Positions 42,462 through 49,962 of a stretch of 64,000 nucleotides of DNA are shown here, piece after piece. The DNA is taken from contig NDWX01000003.1 in NCBI GenBank assembly GCA_002855745.1, forward strand, positions 124,001 through 188,000, written 5' to 3'. Origin of the DNA: Thermofilum sp. NZ13 (lineage in GTDB: Archaea > Thermoproteota > Thermoprotei > Thermofilales > Thermofilaceae). A program made the position numbers and the translations under genes. Each line of letters begins with the position of its first letter. The first letter of the stretch is position 1. The notes beneath the pieces are model-generated. The model had not been told where the DNA came from. It did no database searches and saw nothing but the letters and a program-made list of their open reading frames with translations.

Positions 42462-43529
42462 CTAAGAGGGCCTGCCGACGGGCATCAGGTAGAGCGGGTT
42501 CTCAACCCCCGTGACTCTAGCTACCTCCTCGTCGTCGAACGCCCCTATAGCGACCGTGCCGAGGCCGTCGTGGGTGGCGTTTAGGTAGATGTTCTGCCCC
42601 ACAAGCCCGCACTCCACCTCCGCCTCAACCCCTTCGCCGGCCAGGATCACAACCGCAGGTGCTTTCAGCACGCTGGGCTGCCGCAGGGAGTGCCTCCACA
42701 GCTCCTCGGAGAAGTCACCCAGCTTGACCGGCTCTAGCTCCGATGTGCTGGGCTTGAAGAAGTAGACCCCCCGCTCCAGGCCCTTCACGCTCCTGGCGAA
42801 GACGTAGGTTTCCACGAGGTAGTCCGAGAAGAGCTTGGGGTACGGCCTGCCGCCCTCGATGATATTCCCCGCTGACCACTTGAGCAGGGTGAGCAGCTGC
42901 TCCTCCGAGATCCCCTCCTTCCTGTAGGTGCGGACGCTGCTCCTCGAGGCTATGACCTTGTCCAGCGGTTCGCCGCGCTCCAGGAGGAAGCCCCTGCAGT
43001 AGCTGGTAGCCCTCTGCACCTCCACCTCCGCGACCCGGGTCTCCCCCACGAGCTCCTCTAGCTTCAGGCCCTGGAGGCGGGTCGCGAAGGAGAAGCCGTG
43101 GCTGACTAGTGAGAGGTAGAGGTTCTGGAGGGCGTGGCCGACCTCCTGCCTCACGTACCTGTAGCCCCGCAGCCCGTAGAAGCTGGTCGTCCTCTCGCTC
43201 ACGCTACTTAAGGCGAAGCCCTCGAAGGCCGCGCCGACACCCCCCACGGGTTCGAGGGCTGAGCTGCAGGGCCTGTACCTGTAGACGCCCTGGTCCAGGG
43301 GGAGGAGCACGTTCCTCGAGTAAACGTACAGCTCCAGCGGGTAGGTTGCACCGGCCGAGGGGACGGTCCTGAACCTGCCGTCCCTGCAGCCCTGGACGTG
43401 GAACAGAATGCGGGCCACGCCCCGCACGTCGCATGGTGAGCACTCCAGTGGCGCGCCGTTCGCCAGGCACCAGAGGGCCTCGCGCAGCGAGGGGGCGTCG
43501 CGGTGCTGAACCTTGGGGAGGGTGTACAT
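42462..43529 (-). CDS. Tandem nitroreductase / SagB-like FMN protein
   Basis: The protein has two nitroreductase-fold halves. The first carries VPSAGATYPLELYVYSRN and VRQEVGHALQNLYLSLVSHG, the second ASRSSVRTYRKEGISEEQLLTLL, ECGLVGQNIYLNATHDGLG and LYLMPVGRP. This double arrangement is that of SagB/ThcOx-type dehydrogenases, FMN enzymes that oxidise azoline rings in peptide natural products. No cyclodehydratase or precursor peptide gene is nearby, so the substrate is unknown. The start is ATG 43529 with a TATA-like AATATTATC (minus) about 26 bases upstream; the longer frame to 43580 is not family sequence. Confidence 0.78.
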   Translation of the reverse strand: MYTLPKVQHRDAPSLREALWCLANGAPLECSPCDVRGVARILFHVQGCRDGRFRTVPSAGATYPLELYVYSRNVLLPLDQGVYRYRPCSSALEPVGGVGAAFEGFALSSVSERTTSFYGLRGYRYVRQEVGHALQNLYLSLVSHGFSFATRLQGLKLEELVGETRVAEVEVQRATSYCRGFLLERGEPLDKVIASRSSVRTYRKEGISEEQLLTLLKWSAGNIIEGGRPYPKLFSDYLVETYVFARSVKGLERGVYFFKPSTSELEPVKLGDFSEELWRHSLRQPSVLKAPAVVILAGEGVEAEVECGLVGQNIYLNATHDGLGTVAIGAFDDEEVARVTGVENPLYLMPVGRPS

Positions 43530-43572
43530 ACTGCTAAAAGGATATGTCGAATGGATAATATTCTTTTCGTGC

Positions 43573-43608
43573 GCAGGCAAACTATATCAGAGGCCTGCCC
43601 CCGCAGGC
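43573..43608. promoter_or_regulatory. Dyad operator candidate around the RdgB TATA box
   Basis: GCAGGC (43573-43578) and GCCTGC (43593-43598) form a 6-bp inverted repeat separated by 14 bases that contain ACTATATCAG, a TATA-like sequence. A further GCAGGC (43603-43608) makes a GCCTGC-CCCC-GCAGGC hairpin just before the GAGGT ribosome-binding site. A dimeric repressor sitting over the TATA, or an RNA hairpin at the start of the leader, are both possible. It also lies in the spacer shared with the divergent SagB-like gene. Confidence 0.4.
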
Positions 43609-43615
43609 ACGAGGT

Positions 43616-44176
43616 ATGAGGCTGTACATCGCGACATCGAACAGGCACAAGGTGGAGGAGATCGAGCTCGCGCTGGCCCCCTACGGGATAAGAGTGGTGC
43701 AGGTCCCTCTGCCGAAGCTCGAGATACAGTCGAGCAGTCTGGAGGAGATCGCCCTCACGGCGGCCCGTAGTTTAAGGGAGATGGACGCCCCCGTGGCGGT
43801 CGAGGACGCCGGCCTCTTCATCCGCGCGCTACGGGGTTTCCCGGGCCCCTACAGCCACTACGTCTACGAGACGATAGGCATACGCGGTGTGCTCAGGCTC
43901 CTGGAGGGGGTGAGCGACCGCAGGGCCTCCTTCGTCTCGGTGATCGCCGTTAAGATGCCTGACGGGAAGACGCTGGCGTTCAGGGGCGAGGTTGAAGGCA
44001 CGATAACCAGCGAGCCCCGCGGCGAGAGAGGCTTCGGCTTCGACCCGATCTTCCAGCCCCTCGGCTCCAGCAGGACCTTCGCGGAGATGACCGTCGAGGA
44101 AAAGAACGCTTACTCGCACAGGGCGCGGGCCGCTAAAGCCCTGGCCGACTTCTTGCTGAAAAGTTTACATGATTGA
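43616..44176 (+). CDS. XTP/dITP diphosphatase (Ham1/RdgB family)
   Basis: This house-cleaning enzyme hydrolyses non-canonical purine NTPs (dITP, XTP) to monophosphates. The family signatures are IATSNRHKVEEIE at the N-terminus, VEDAGLFIRALRGFPGPYS with the catalytic Asp, GFGFDPIFQP and SHRARAAKAL near the end. The length of 186 residues is normal. ATG 43616 follows GAGGT. Confidence 0.92.
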   Translation: MRLYIATSNRHKVEEIELALAPYGIRVVQVPLPKLEIQSSSLEEIALTAARSLREMDAPVAVEDAGLFIRALRGFPGPYSHYVYETIGIRGVLRLLEGVSDRRASFVSVIAVKMPDGKTLAFRGEVEGTITSEPRGERGFGFDPIFQPLGSSRTFAEMTVEEKNAYSHRARAAKALADFLLKSLHD

Positions 44177-44219
44177 AAGAGTGCTTCATGAAAGGTATGT
44201 TACCTAGCTTGAGGAGAGC

Positions 44220-44226
44220 ATAAATA
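44220..44226 (+). promoter_or_regulatory. TATA box of the 76-base ncRNA
   Basis: ATAAATA is centred 25 bases before 44248, where the structured element begins. It is preceded by GAGGAGAG, which could act as a BRE-like purine stretch. No protein-coding frame of this direction follows, so the promoter supports an RNA gene. Confidence 0.5.
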
Positions 44227-44247
44227 CCTCAACTGAATGCCGTAGAT

Positions 44248-44323
44248 GGGGCCGTTCGGGGCTGCGGCAACCTCACCCGGGGTAGCGGGAAAAGTAGCGC
44301 CGCAAGCCCCGCGGCCCGGCCCC
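44248..44323 (+). ncRNA. Unclassified structured ncRNA, about 76 bases
   Basis: The element folds into three nested helices: GGGGCCG (44248-44254) with CGGCCCC (44317-44323), 7 bp; GGGGCT (44258-44263) with AGCCCC (44305-44310), 6 bp; and GCGGC (44264-44268) with GCCGC (44299-44303), 5 bp with a bulged A. The 30-base loop contains a further CCCG...CGGG pairing. All base pairs are Watson-Crick. The lower helix and the length mimic a tRNA, but there is no T-loop (no TTC motif) and no anticodon loop, and no CCA, so it is not a tRNA. The internal loop between the two lower helices resembles a guide pocket, but the box motifs of H/ACA RNA are absent. It lies between convergent genes and has its own TATA box. 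Confidence 0.6.
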
Positions 44324-44385
44324 AGTACCCGGATATCAAAAGCTTCTGAGGGCTTCTAGCACGAGGTGGAGGTCTTCTTCAACTG

Positions 44386-45513
44386 CTACGGCGGCACTAC
44401 TACAGGCGCGTACCTTTCAAGGAACATCGGCGCGTATGCGTAGCCGTTCTGCCACCCGTTCAAACCCGTAGCTCCGAGCCAACCCGTCCCAGTAAGGTTG
44501 TAAAAGAGGATCACGGTCTGGTAGCTAAAGGTCAACGATTTTGTAATATTAATCGGCAACTCCCGATTCTGACTATCCAAGCGAGTGAAATGTATGTCGG
44601 CGGAGCACAGAGGGATACCGCCGCACATGAAGGACGACGTCGCCTCCTGACCGGGGACCTGCGTGTACCAGTAGCTGAGCGCCCCCCTGTTGAAAACTAT
44701 TGCCTTCCCGGACTGGCTACCCCACTGGGAGATGAAGATCCCCGGGTAGCTCCCTGTGAACGTCTGCGCTTGAGCGCCGGAGACCGGAGTGCTGTCCGTC
44801 GAGTTCTCCCTGTAGTTTCCAGCGGGATAAGTGAGGTAGGAGAAGTACCCGTACGCTGAGCCCCAATTCGGGATGTTGGGCTGAGCCACGCCCGAGACCT
44901 GAATAGCCCAGTATCCGTTGCCGCTCTGAGTCCCGTTCCAGTACACGTAGCTTATTATGGGAAGGTAGTTCGTGCCGTTGATTACCTCAACCAGCGTGAC
45001 TATGTGGTAGTAATCGCTCCTGAGCAGTCCCTGAGCGTTCCCGCCCCGCTGAGTCACCGCGTAGATGTCGGCTACCAGCGTCGTGTTGAGGAGAGCGAAG
45101 ATCCTCACGGGTGCGGGGTAGCCGTACCTGAGGTACTTGTAGAACACGCTCCAGTTCCCGTAGGGACGGTAGCTGGCGTTGTAAGTGCGTTCACAAAGAT
45201 GGTCGGTGTCGAAGCCGTGCAGGTTGATTGTACCGTAGACGACACTGCCGTCGGGGCTGCGAAGGTTTATCGCCGCGATGCCCCAGTAGTGAAGGTGGTA
45301 GTCGGGAGCGAAGCTGCTGTCGCAGGGGTTCGTGCTCGGAAGCACGCTCTCAAACCCGCGGGCAACCCTGTGCTGGGCGTCGAGGAACTCCAAATCAAAG
45401 AGGGGATGGACGACATCCTTGTAAGAGGGGTTCTGGTCCGGTGAAATGTACCTTATCCTCGTTGAGAAGTTGACCGGACCGGCGTCCAAGTCGTCGCTCC
45501 ACCACAGCAACAC
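44386..45513 (-). CDS. C-terminal half of a split secreted/pilin-like surface protein
   Basis: This 375-residue frame continues the protein encoded upstream (45453-46853) and is out of frame only because of a 14-bp duplication. It is rich in Thr, Ser, Asn, Gly and Tyr with many N-x-S/T sites and no membrane helix, typical of an extracellular, beta-rich domain (SDDLDAGPVNFSTRIRY, WGSQSGKAIVF). It contains some Cys pairs (FMCGGIPLCSAD). A GTG at 45513 could start it, but there is no signal peptide, so alone it would not be exported. It is best seen as part of one gene. Confidence 0.7.
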   Translation of the reverse strand: MLLWWSDDLDAGPVNFSTRIRYISPDQNPSYKDVVHPLFDLEFLDAQHRVARGFESVLPSTNPCDSSFAPDYHLHYWGIAAINLRSPDGSVVYGTINLHGFDTDHLCERTYNASYRPYGNWSVFYKYLRYGYPAPVRIFALLNTTLVADIYAVTQRGGNAQGLLRSDYYHIVTLVEVINGTNYLPIISYVYWNGTQSGNGYWAIQVSGVAQPNIPNWGSAYGYFSYLTYPAGNYRENSTDSTPVSGAQAQTFTGSYPGIFISQWGSQSGKAIVFNRGALSYWYTQVPGQEATSSFMCGGIPLCSADIHFTRLDSQNRELPINITKSLTFSYQTVILFYNLTGTGWLGATGLNGWQNGYAYAPMFLERYAPVVVPP

Positions 45514-46853
45514 GTACTGTTTAATGATATTTGTTTAATGATATTTCTAGCGGAGAACTGCACTTGGAAGACGAGCGTCGTGTTGAAGAGCGTGCCCGCT
45601 ACGAAGTCCATCTGGGGATCTGACAGCCCCACGGGGAGGCGGATCTGCAAATTGTGCCAGCTGACCGCGGTCCAGTTCTCGTACTGTATCGGTCTAAGCT
45701 GGAGAGTGCCCTTCTTCCCGTCGCTAGACACGTTCACCCTGATCTGCTTGATAGGCATGACGGGAAACGGCGGCAAGTTCACCGTGCTCTGCAACTTGTT
45801 GCCCAGCCAGTAGAGGGAAAGGTTGGAGCTCATCTCCAGCGTGTAAACCTCAAACGGGGTCTGGGTCGGTCTGCCGACGCTCTGCAGCTTACCGCTGGAG
45901 TCGTAGTAGTAGAGGGTGCTGGGAGTCTTCTTCTGGACGGCGAAGCCGATGTAGTTGTACGCCGACGCCTCGACGAGTATGCCCCTCTCATCCGAGACGA
46001 CGACCATCACGGGGACGTACTGCTGTCCAGTCAGAGGATCCGTGAGAACGTCGACGTAGGGCTCGAACGTGACGGTGTAGTTGCCCATGCCGTCGTAGCG
46101 GACGTCCTTGATCGTAGCCTTGAGCCACCTGCCCGTGTAGGTGCTCCCGACCTTCTCAGGGTAGTATATCTCGACCCAGCCCTTGGCGAGGAGGTTCCCG
46201 TAGTACTCCCCCCTGTCGAACAGGACGTTGATCGTCAACGACACGTTCCCATTTGTGCTATTGTAGTATCTGATGGGGGTCCTGTAGACCCTGACCGTGA
46301 GCCCGACGAAGACGTCGGACTCCCAGTTGTAGAGGCCGAGGCGCGTCAGGTTCATCCTGAGCTTGGCGTAGGCGTAGGACCCGGAAGCGGGGAGGTACCA
46401 GTACCCCTTCATCAGGTCGTACACGGCCCGGGACCTGTTGAGGTACTGGGAGACGTCGAGCCTCTCGAGGCTGTACGACACCTGTATCCCGTACTCGGCG
46501 TAAGCCTTCGTCACGGACTGCCTCCAGTACTCGAGGAAGGTCTTCGCAACCTGCCTGGCCACGGTGAAGTTGTGCCTGTTGTAGTAGCTCATGCCGAAGT
46601 TGCTGAAGCGCCCCGTGAGGTCCGAGAAGCGGGAGTAGTTGAAGTACGCCCTCGTGGCAACGGCCAGCATCGCCGCCAGCGCCCTCTGGAAGTCACCCGT
46701 TATCGACGCGACGACCTCCCGGGCGACGGGCGACCTCGTCTGCAGGAAGACCGCGTGGGCCTGGTAGACCATGACGAGGATCGACATGACGTAGAGAGCT
46801 ATCAGCAGGACCGCCGCTACCACAACCTGCGCCCTCCGCTTCAATAAAATCAC
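45453..46853 (-). CDS. N-terminal half of the split pilin-like surface protein
   Basis: The frame begins with a basic stretch and a strong hydrophobic helix, LLKRRAQVVVAAVLLIALYVMSILVMVY (shown here as residues about 4-31), in the style of archaeal class III pilin signals. About 430 residues of a beta-rich outer domain follow. The last 20 or so residues (after FSARNIIKQ) are an artefact of the frameshift. If one 14-bp copy is removed, the frame runs FSARNIIKQYVLLWWSDD and joins the downstream half to give about 840 residues. The start is GTG 46853, overlapping the upstream gene's stop by three bases. Confidence 0.8.
   Translation of the reverse strand: MILLKRRAQVVVAAVLLIALYVMSILVMVYQAHAVFLQTRSPVAREVVASITGDFQRALAAMLAVATRAYFNYSRFSDLTGRFSNFGMSYYNRHNFTVARQVAKTFLEYWRQSVTKAYAEYGIQVSYSLERLDVSQYLNRSRAVYDLMKGYWYLPASGSYAYAKLRMNLTRLGLYNWESDVFVGLTVRVYRTPIRYYNSTNGNVSLTINVLFDRGEYYGNLLAKGWVEIYYPEKVGSTYTGRWLKATIKDVRYDGMGNYTVTFEPYVDVLTDPLTGQQYVPVMVVVSDERGILVEASAYNYIGFAVQKKTPSTLYYYDSSGKLQSVGRPTQTPFEVYTLEMSSNLSLYWLGNKLQSTVNLPPFPVMPIKQIRVNVSSDGKKGTLQLRPIQYENWTAVSWHNLQIRLPVGLSDPQMDFVAGTLFNTTLVFQVQFSARNIIKQISLNSTCCCGGATTWTPVRSTSQRG
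45519..45546 (-). repeat. Perfect 14-bp tandem duplication that breaks the surface-protein gene
   Basis: On the plus strand GTTTAATGATATTT occurs at 45519-45532 and again immediately at 45533-45546. Since 14 is not a multiple of three, it shifts the frame by two bases. Removing one copy restores one continuous reading frame across the two ORFs. Exact identity implies a very recent slippage event or a switchable repeat. Confidence 0.93.
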
Positions 46854-47341
46854 CCCGCGAAGCCCACGGTGAGCACGATGTAGATCACGGAGCCCCTCAC
46901 GCGGTCCGGGTCGCCCGTGGCCACGTAGGTGTACGTGACGGACTCGGACTCGTACAGCCTGATGCTTGAGAAGTTGGCGTTCGCCACGGACCCGAGGTAG
47001 CTGAACACCGCTTTACCTGTTTGAAGGTCGAAGTCGAGCCTGTAGACCGTCATGTTGTAGACGAGGTCGGGGGGAAGGCTGGAGGAGATGAGCAGGCGCA
47101 GGTCGTTGACCCAGCTCCTGTCGCCGGGGTTCACAAGGGCCCTGCCCACCGTCCTCTCGTAGACGCCTGCCGTCGCCATGTCGTTTAGCAGGTTGTAGGC
47201 TAGCCGCCGCAGGTCGGTGGTCTCGCGTATGTAGACGCTCTTAAGGGGGCGTGTGAACGCCATCACCATAAGTATGACCGTCACCACTATGAAGGCGGCG
47301 AGGACGGCCTCGACGACCCGGACTTGACCCTTCCTGCGCAT
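46850..47341 (-). CDS. Pilin-like protein with class III-type signal
   Basis: The best start is ATG 47341 (MRRKGQVRVVEAVLAAFIVVTV), a basic stretch, then Gly-Gln and a hydrophobic helix with an early Glu. That is the layout of type IV pilin and archaellin precursors cleaved by a prepilin peptidase after Gly. The rest (about 120 residues) is a small beta-rich head with few Cys. The longer frame to 47365 overlaps the neighbour and is rejected. The gene is two bases downstream of the next pilin-like gene and overlaps the following one, so it belongs to the operon. Confidence 0.7.
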   Translation of the reverse strand: MRRKGQVRVVEAVLAAFIVVTVILMVMAFTRPLKSVYIRETTDLRRLAYNLLNDMATAGVYERTVGRALVNPGDRSWVNDLRLLISSSLPPDLVYNMTVYRLDFDLQTGKAVFSYLGSVANANFSSIRLYESESVTYTYVATGDPDRVRGSVIYIVLTVGFAG

Positions 47342-47343
47342 CG

Positions 47344-48609
47344 CTAGCCCTCGACGCTCCTCCACAAGGTCAGCTGGATCACGTAGGGGTAGTTGTATAT
47401 TGTGGCGAACCTCGTGAGCGTCACGGAGTTCGCCGGCGACGCCTGCCTCGGGCCGAACGTCACGTCTATCTCAGGGATCCTGTTTATCACGATGACTATG
47501 GTTTGGCTCCTCCACTTCGCGAAGACGAAGACGTGCGAGGAGAGCTTCTCCAAGTATTTAATCTTCCCCACGAGGTAGAAGTTCTGGGAGGATGGGAGCA
47601 CCTTCCCAGCTACCTCATGGCACCAGAGCGGGTCGTCTGATCGACCCCTGCACCAGTCGATGCTCGTCACGTTCAGGAGCTCCTCGTACTGCGGAACGAC
47701 CTGGACGACCTCGTCCTTGCAGTGCACAGCCCCCGACTTCTTGGAAGTACCTTGGGAGCGTATGTCGGGGACTTCCACGTCCCTAGAGATGATTATCGTG
47801 TCACCTATGATGTAGCCCTGAACCGGAGCGCCTCCCGAAGGCGTCGCGCTGTATCCGTAGACGGCAACGAAGCCGTGCCAGCTCGTGTGCAACAACAGGA
47901 ACCAGAACCACCACTTGTTCAAGTTCTTCTGCGACTGCAGATAGTTTTGCACCTGACTGGTAAAATCGAGGGTCGTGTAGCCCAGAGCGTCCGTAGTAGA
48001 GGAGACCGTGAAGACCGCCTTCTCCTCCAGATCAGGCTGGCGATTGTTCCCATCACCTGGATCCACCTTGAAGATCGCGTATATCCCCGTGACGTTGGCG
48101 TTGGGCAAGCCCATCCCGTACCAGTTGTAGACGCTCACCGCGAACTTCGTCGGAAAGGACTGACTGCCGTCCTTAGTAGTGTTCCAAGACAGAACGGAGA
48201 CACTGTGCCCTATCATGGGCTTCATGACGAGCCTGAAGCCGTAGCCCTGGCTAAGGCCGAGGAGCTCCGCAAGCCTGCTGGCGTTCAGAAGCAGGGGGTT
48301 CGGAAGGGTGGAGAGGTTCGCGAGCCTCATCACCTTGTCCGGGTCCACTACGTAGGGCTCCCTCGTGCCGTAGAGGGCGAGCCCGAAGTCCTGCATGTCT
48401 CCGGCGGACACGGTCACGTTCGTGCCCCAGTCAGGGGGGTAGCCGGGGGTGAGGAGAATCTTGTCCATGACCCTCTGGGCAACTGTGTAGAGCTGCTCTT
48501 CCCGCACCGTGGTGAGCGTCCCGGTGGAGGCCGATATCATCTGGTTGGCTGCCAGGACCAGGATGACGACCAGCAGTGCCACGGCGATGTACTCGAGCAC
48601 AGTCTCCAA
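47344..48609 (-). CDS. Large membrane-anchored surface protein in the pilin-like cluster
   Basis: An N-terminal helix (METVLEYIAVALLVVILVLAA) anchors a 421-residue protein. The outer part is beta-rich with Thr/Ser/Asn and an HCKDEVVQV region with Cys (also DWCRGRSDDPLWC), which may form disulfides. The signal lacks the canonical Arg/Lys-Gly, although a Glu sits near its start. I do not recognise a domain. It lies between two clearer pilin-like genes. Confidence 0.55.
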   Translation of the reverse strand: METVLEYIAVALLVVILVLAANQMISASTGTLTTVREEQLYTVAQRVMDKILLTPGYPPDWGTNVTVSAGDMQDFGLALYGTREPYVVDPDKVMRLANLSTLPNPLLLNASRLAELLGLSQGYGFRLVMKPMIGHSVSVLSWNTTKDGSQSFPTKFAVSVYNWYGMGLPNANVTGIYAIFKVDPGDGNNRQPDLEEKAVFTVSSTTDALGYTTLDFTSQVQNYLQSQKNLNKWWFWFLLLHTSWHGFVAVYGYSATPSGGAPVQGYIIGDTIIISRDVEVPDIRSQGTSKKSGAVHCKDEVVQVVPQYEELLNVTSIDWCRGRSDDPLWCHEVAGKVLPSSQNFYLVGKIKYLEKLSSHVFVFAKWRSQTIVIVINRIPEIDVTFGPRQASPANSVTLTRFATIYNYPYVIQLTLWRSVEG

Positions 48610-48646
48610 AACACACCACTGGGCTTTTAAGCGGATTTTCCAAATA

Positions 48647-49159
48647 TTAAGGTTTCTGCTGCAACTGCGTGAAGCCTATGTAGACGTACCCGCCCTGCCT
48701 GTACGCGACTAGGGCGGGCCTGTAGCCTTGGGGGAGGGGTAGCATGATAGTGGGCTTAACTGTGAGGCCTGCGACCTGTGTTTCTGAGGGTGTGGCGTGG
48801 ACGGGGTTTGAGCCGAAGTTGGGTGTCACCACTACGCGCACCTGCTGGTATATCTGCAGGCTCGCGTTGACGAGGAGCTTGTTTTCCCCCACGTCGGCCA
48901 CTTGCAGCGCGTAGGGCTGGCCTCCGAGGTCGCTGGGGACTGTGAGGAGCATCACGGTGTAATTGCCCCCTCCCAGTGTGTGCACGGATACGAGCTCCAC
49001 GATCTCCCTGGCGCAGCTCTCGGCGACCTCGGCGAGCATGGTGTTAACGGTCTCCATGTTGTACAGGAACGCCACGAAGGAGAAGACCTCCACCAGTATC
49101 AGCGCGACAGCTAGGAGCGTCAGCGTGCCGATGAGGTGCGATAGGACGGGAGTCGGCAA
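48647..49159 (-). CDS. Small pilin-like membrane protein
   Basis: This 170-residue protein starts with PVLSHLIGTLTLLAVALILVEVFSF, a long hydrophobic helix, followed by a helical stretch and a beta-rich head (VGENKLLVNASLQIYQQVRVVV). It could be a minor pilin-like subunit. It lies seven bases after the class III-type pilin gene and is part of the same run of same-strand genes. Confidence 0.6.
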   Translation of the reverse strand: MPTPVLSHLIGTLTLLAVALILVEVFSFVAFLYNMETVNTMLAEVAESCAREIVELVSVHTLGGGNYTVMLLTVPSDLGGQPYALQVADVGENKLLVNASLQIYQQVRVVVTPNFGSNPVHATPSETQVAGLTVKPTIMLPLPQGYRPALVAYRQGGYVYIGFTQLQQKP

Positions 49160-49165
49160 GCTGCA

Positions 49166-49960
49166 TCACCCGGTGCTTATGGTGACTTCGGCTACTTTGA
49201 CCACAACGACTGACCCGTCGGCTGGCGGCCCCATTAGAAGCCTGCTTTCGCTCCTCTGGCCGAAGTTGACCGTTATAGTCACGCTGGGGCTCGAGAACCT
49301 GTACTCCTTCAGGCTCGAGTTGGTGTTGCGGAGCACTACGGGTATGGTGCCGGAGCCTCCGAGCTGGCCGAACCTCAAGCTTATCACGTGGACCGTGTAG
49401 AAGTTGTATCGCTTGACAGCGTTGTTCTCGGTCACGTTGATTGCGCCGTTGTAGAAGGCTCTGACACGGTAGGTCTCAAGGTGGGCGCAGGCTGCTCCCT
49501 GGAAGTCCTCGTAAACGAGGACTATCGGCTCGCCGGGCGTCACGATCAGCTTACTCACCTCCGCGGCGAAGTCGCCGGACTCAGGTACGATTAGCTGGCT
49601 CGTCGTCGTCACCAGGCTACCCCCGCAGACCGATATCCTGCCGGACTGGATGGACGTGGTGTTCGTCGCCCTGCCGTCAGTTATGGTTATGGTTACGCTG
49701 CTGTCATAGCGCTCGAAGTTTATCCTCGTGCTAGTGAGGGAGAAGCGGATGTACCTTGAGCCGCCGGTGCCCAGAGCCACCTGCTCGAGGGCTGTGGCGG
49801 CGTAGGCCAAGTTGTCCTTAGCGTACTGGTACTCCATCATCTGCCTGTTGAGGTCGATGAGGGACGTTGAGTAGTAGAGGGCTACGGCGACTATAGTCAG
49901 CATGATCCCAGTCATTATCGTAGCCGCGATGACCGGCGATATCCCTTTCCTAAGACGCAT
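49166..49960 (-). CDS. Archaeal type IV pilin-like protein (class III signal)
   Basis: This protein has a textbook class III signal, RLRKGISPVIAATIMTGIML, in which cleavage after Gly would leave ISPVIAA as the mature N-terminus. That fits archaeal pilins (Pilin_N/DUF1628-like). The head domain (about 200 residues) is beta-rich. The gene begins the surface cluster, two bases after the TtuA-like gene, so it could be read from that operon. No assembly ATPase, membrane platform or prepilin peptidase gene is in the window. Confidence 0.85.
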   Translation of the reverse strand: MRLRKGISPVIAATIMTGIMLTIVAVALYYSTSLIDLNRQMMEYQYAKDNLAYAATALEQVALGTGGSRYIRFSLTSTRINFERYDSSVTITITDGRATNTTSIQSGRISVCGGSLVTTTSQLIVPESGDFAAEVSKLIVTPGEPIVLVYEDFQGAACAHLETYRVRAFYNGAINVTENNAVKRYNFYTVHVISLRFGQLGGSGTIPVVLRNTNSSLKEYRFSSPSVTITVNFGQRSESRLLMGPPADGSVVVVKVAEVTISTG

Positions 49961-49962
49961 AC

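Noticed and set aside
44248-44323. tRNA or H/ACA guide RNA
   Set aside because: No T-loop, anticodon arm, CCA, k-turn or ACA box could be found, so the element stays unclassified.
45654-46847. 397-codon plus-strand frame over the surface-protein gene
   Set aside because: Antisense shadow of the pilin-like gene with an implausible Val/Arg/Asp-rich composition and no start signal.
47722-48630. 302-codon plus-strand frame over the pilin-like cluster
   Set aside because: Shadow of the minus-strand gene with no recognisable domain.
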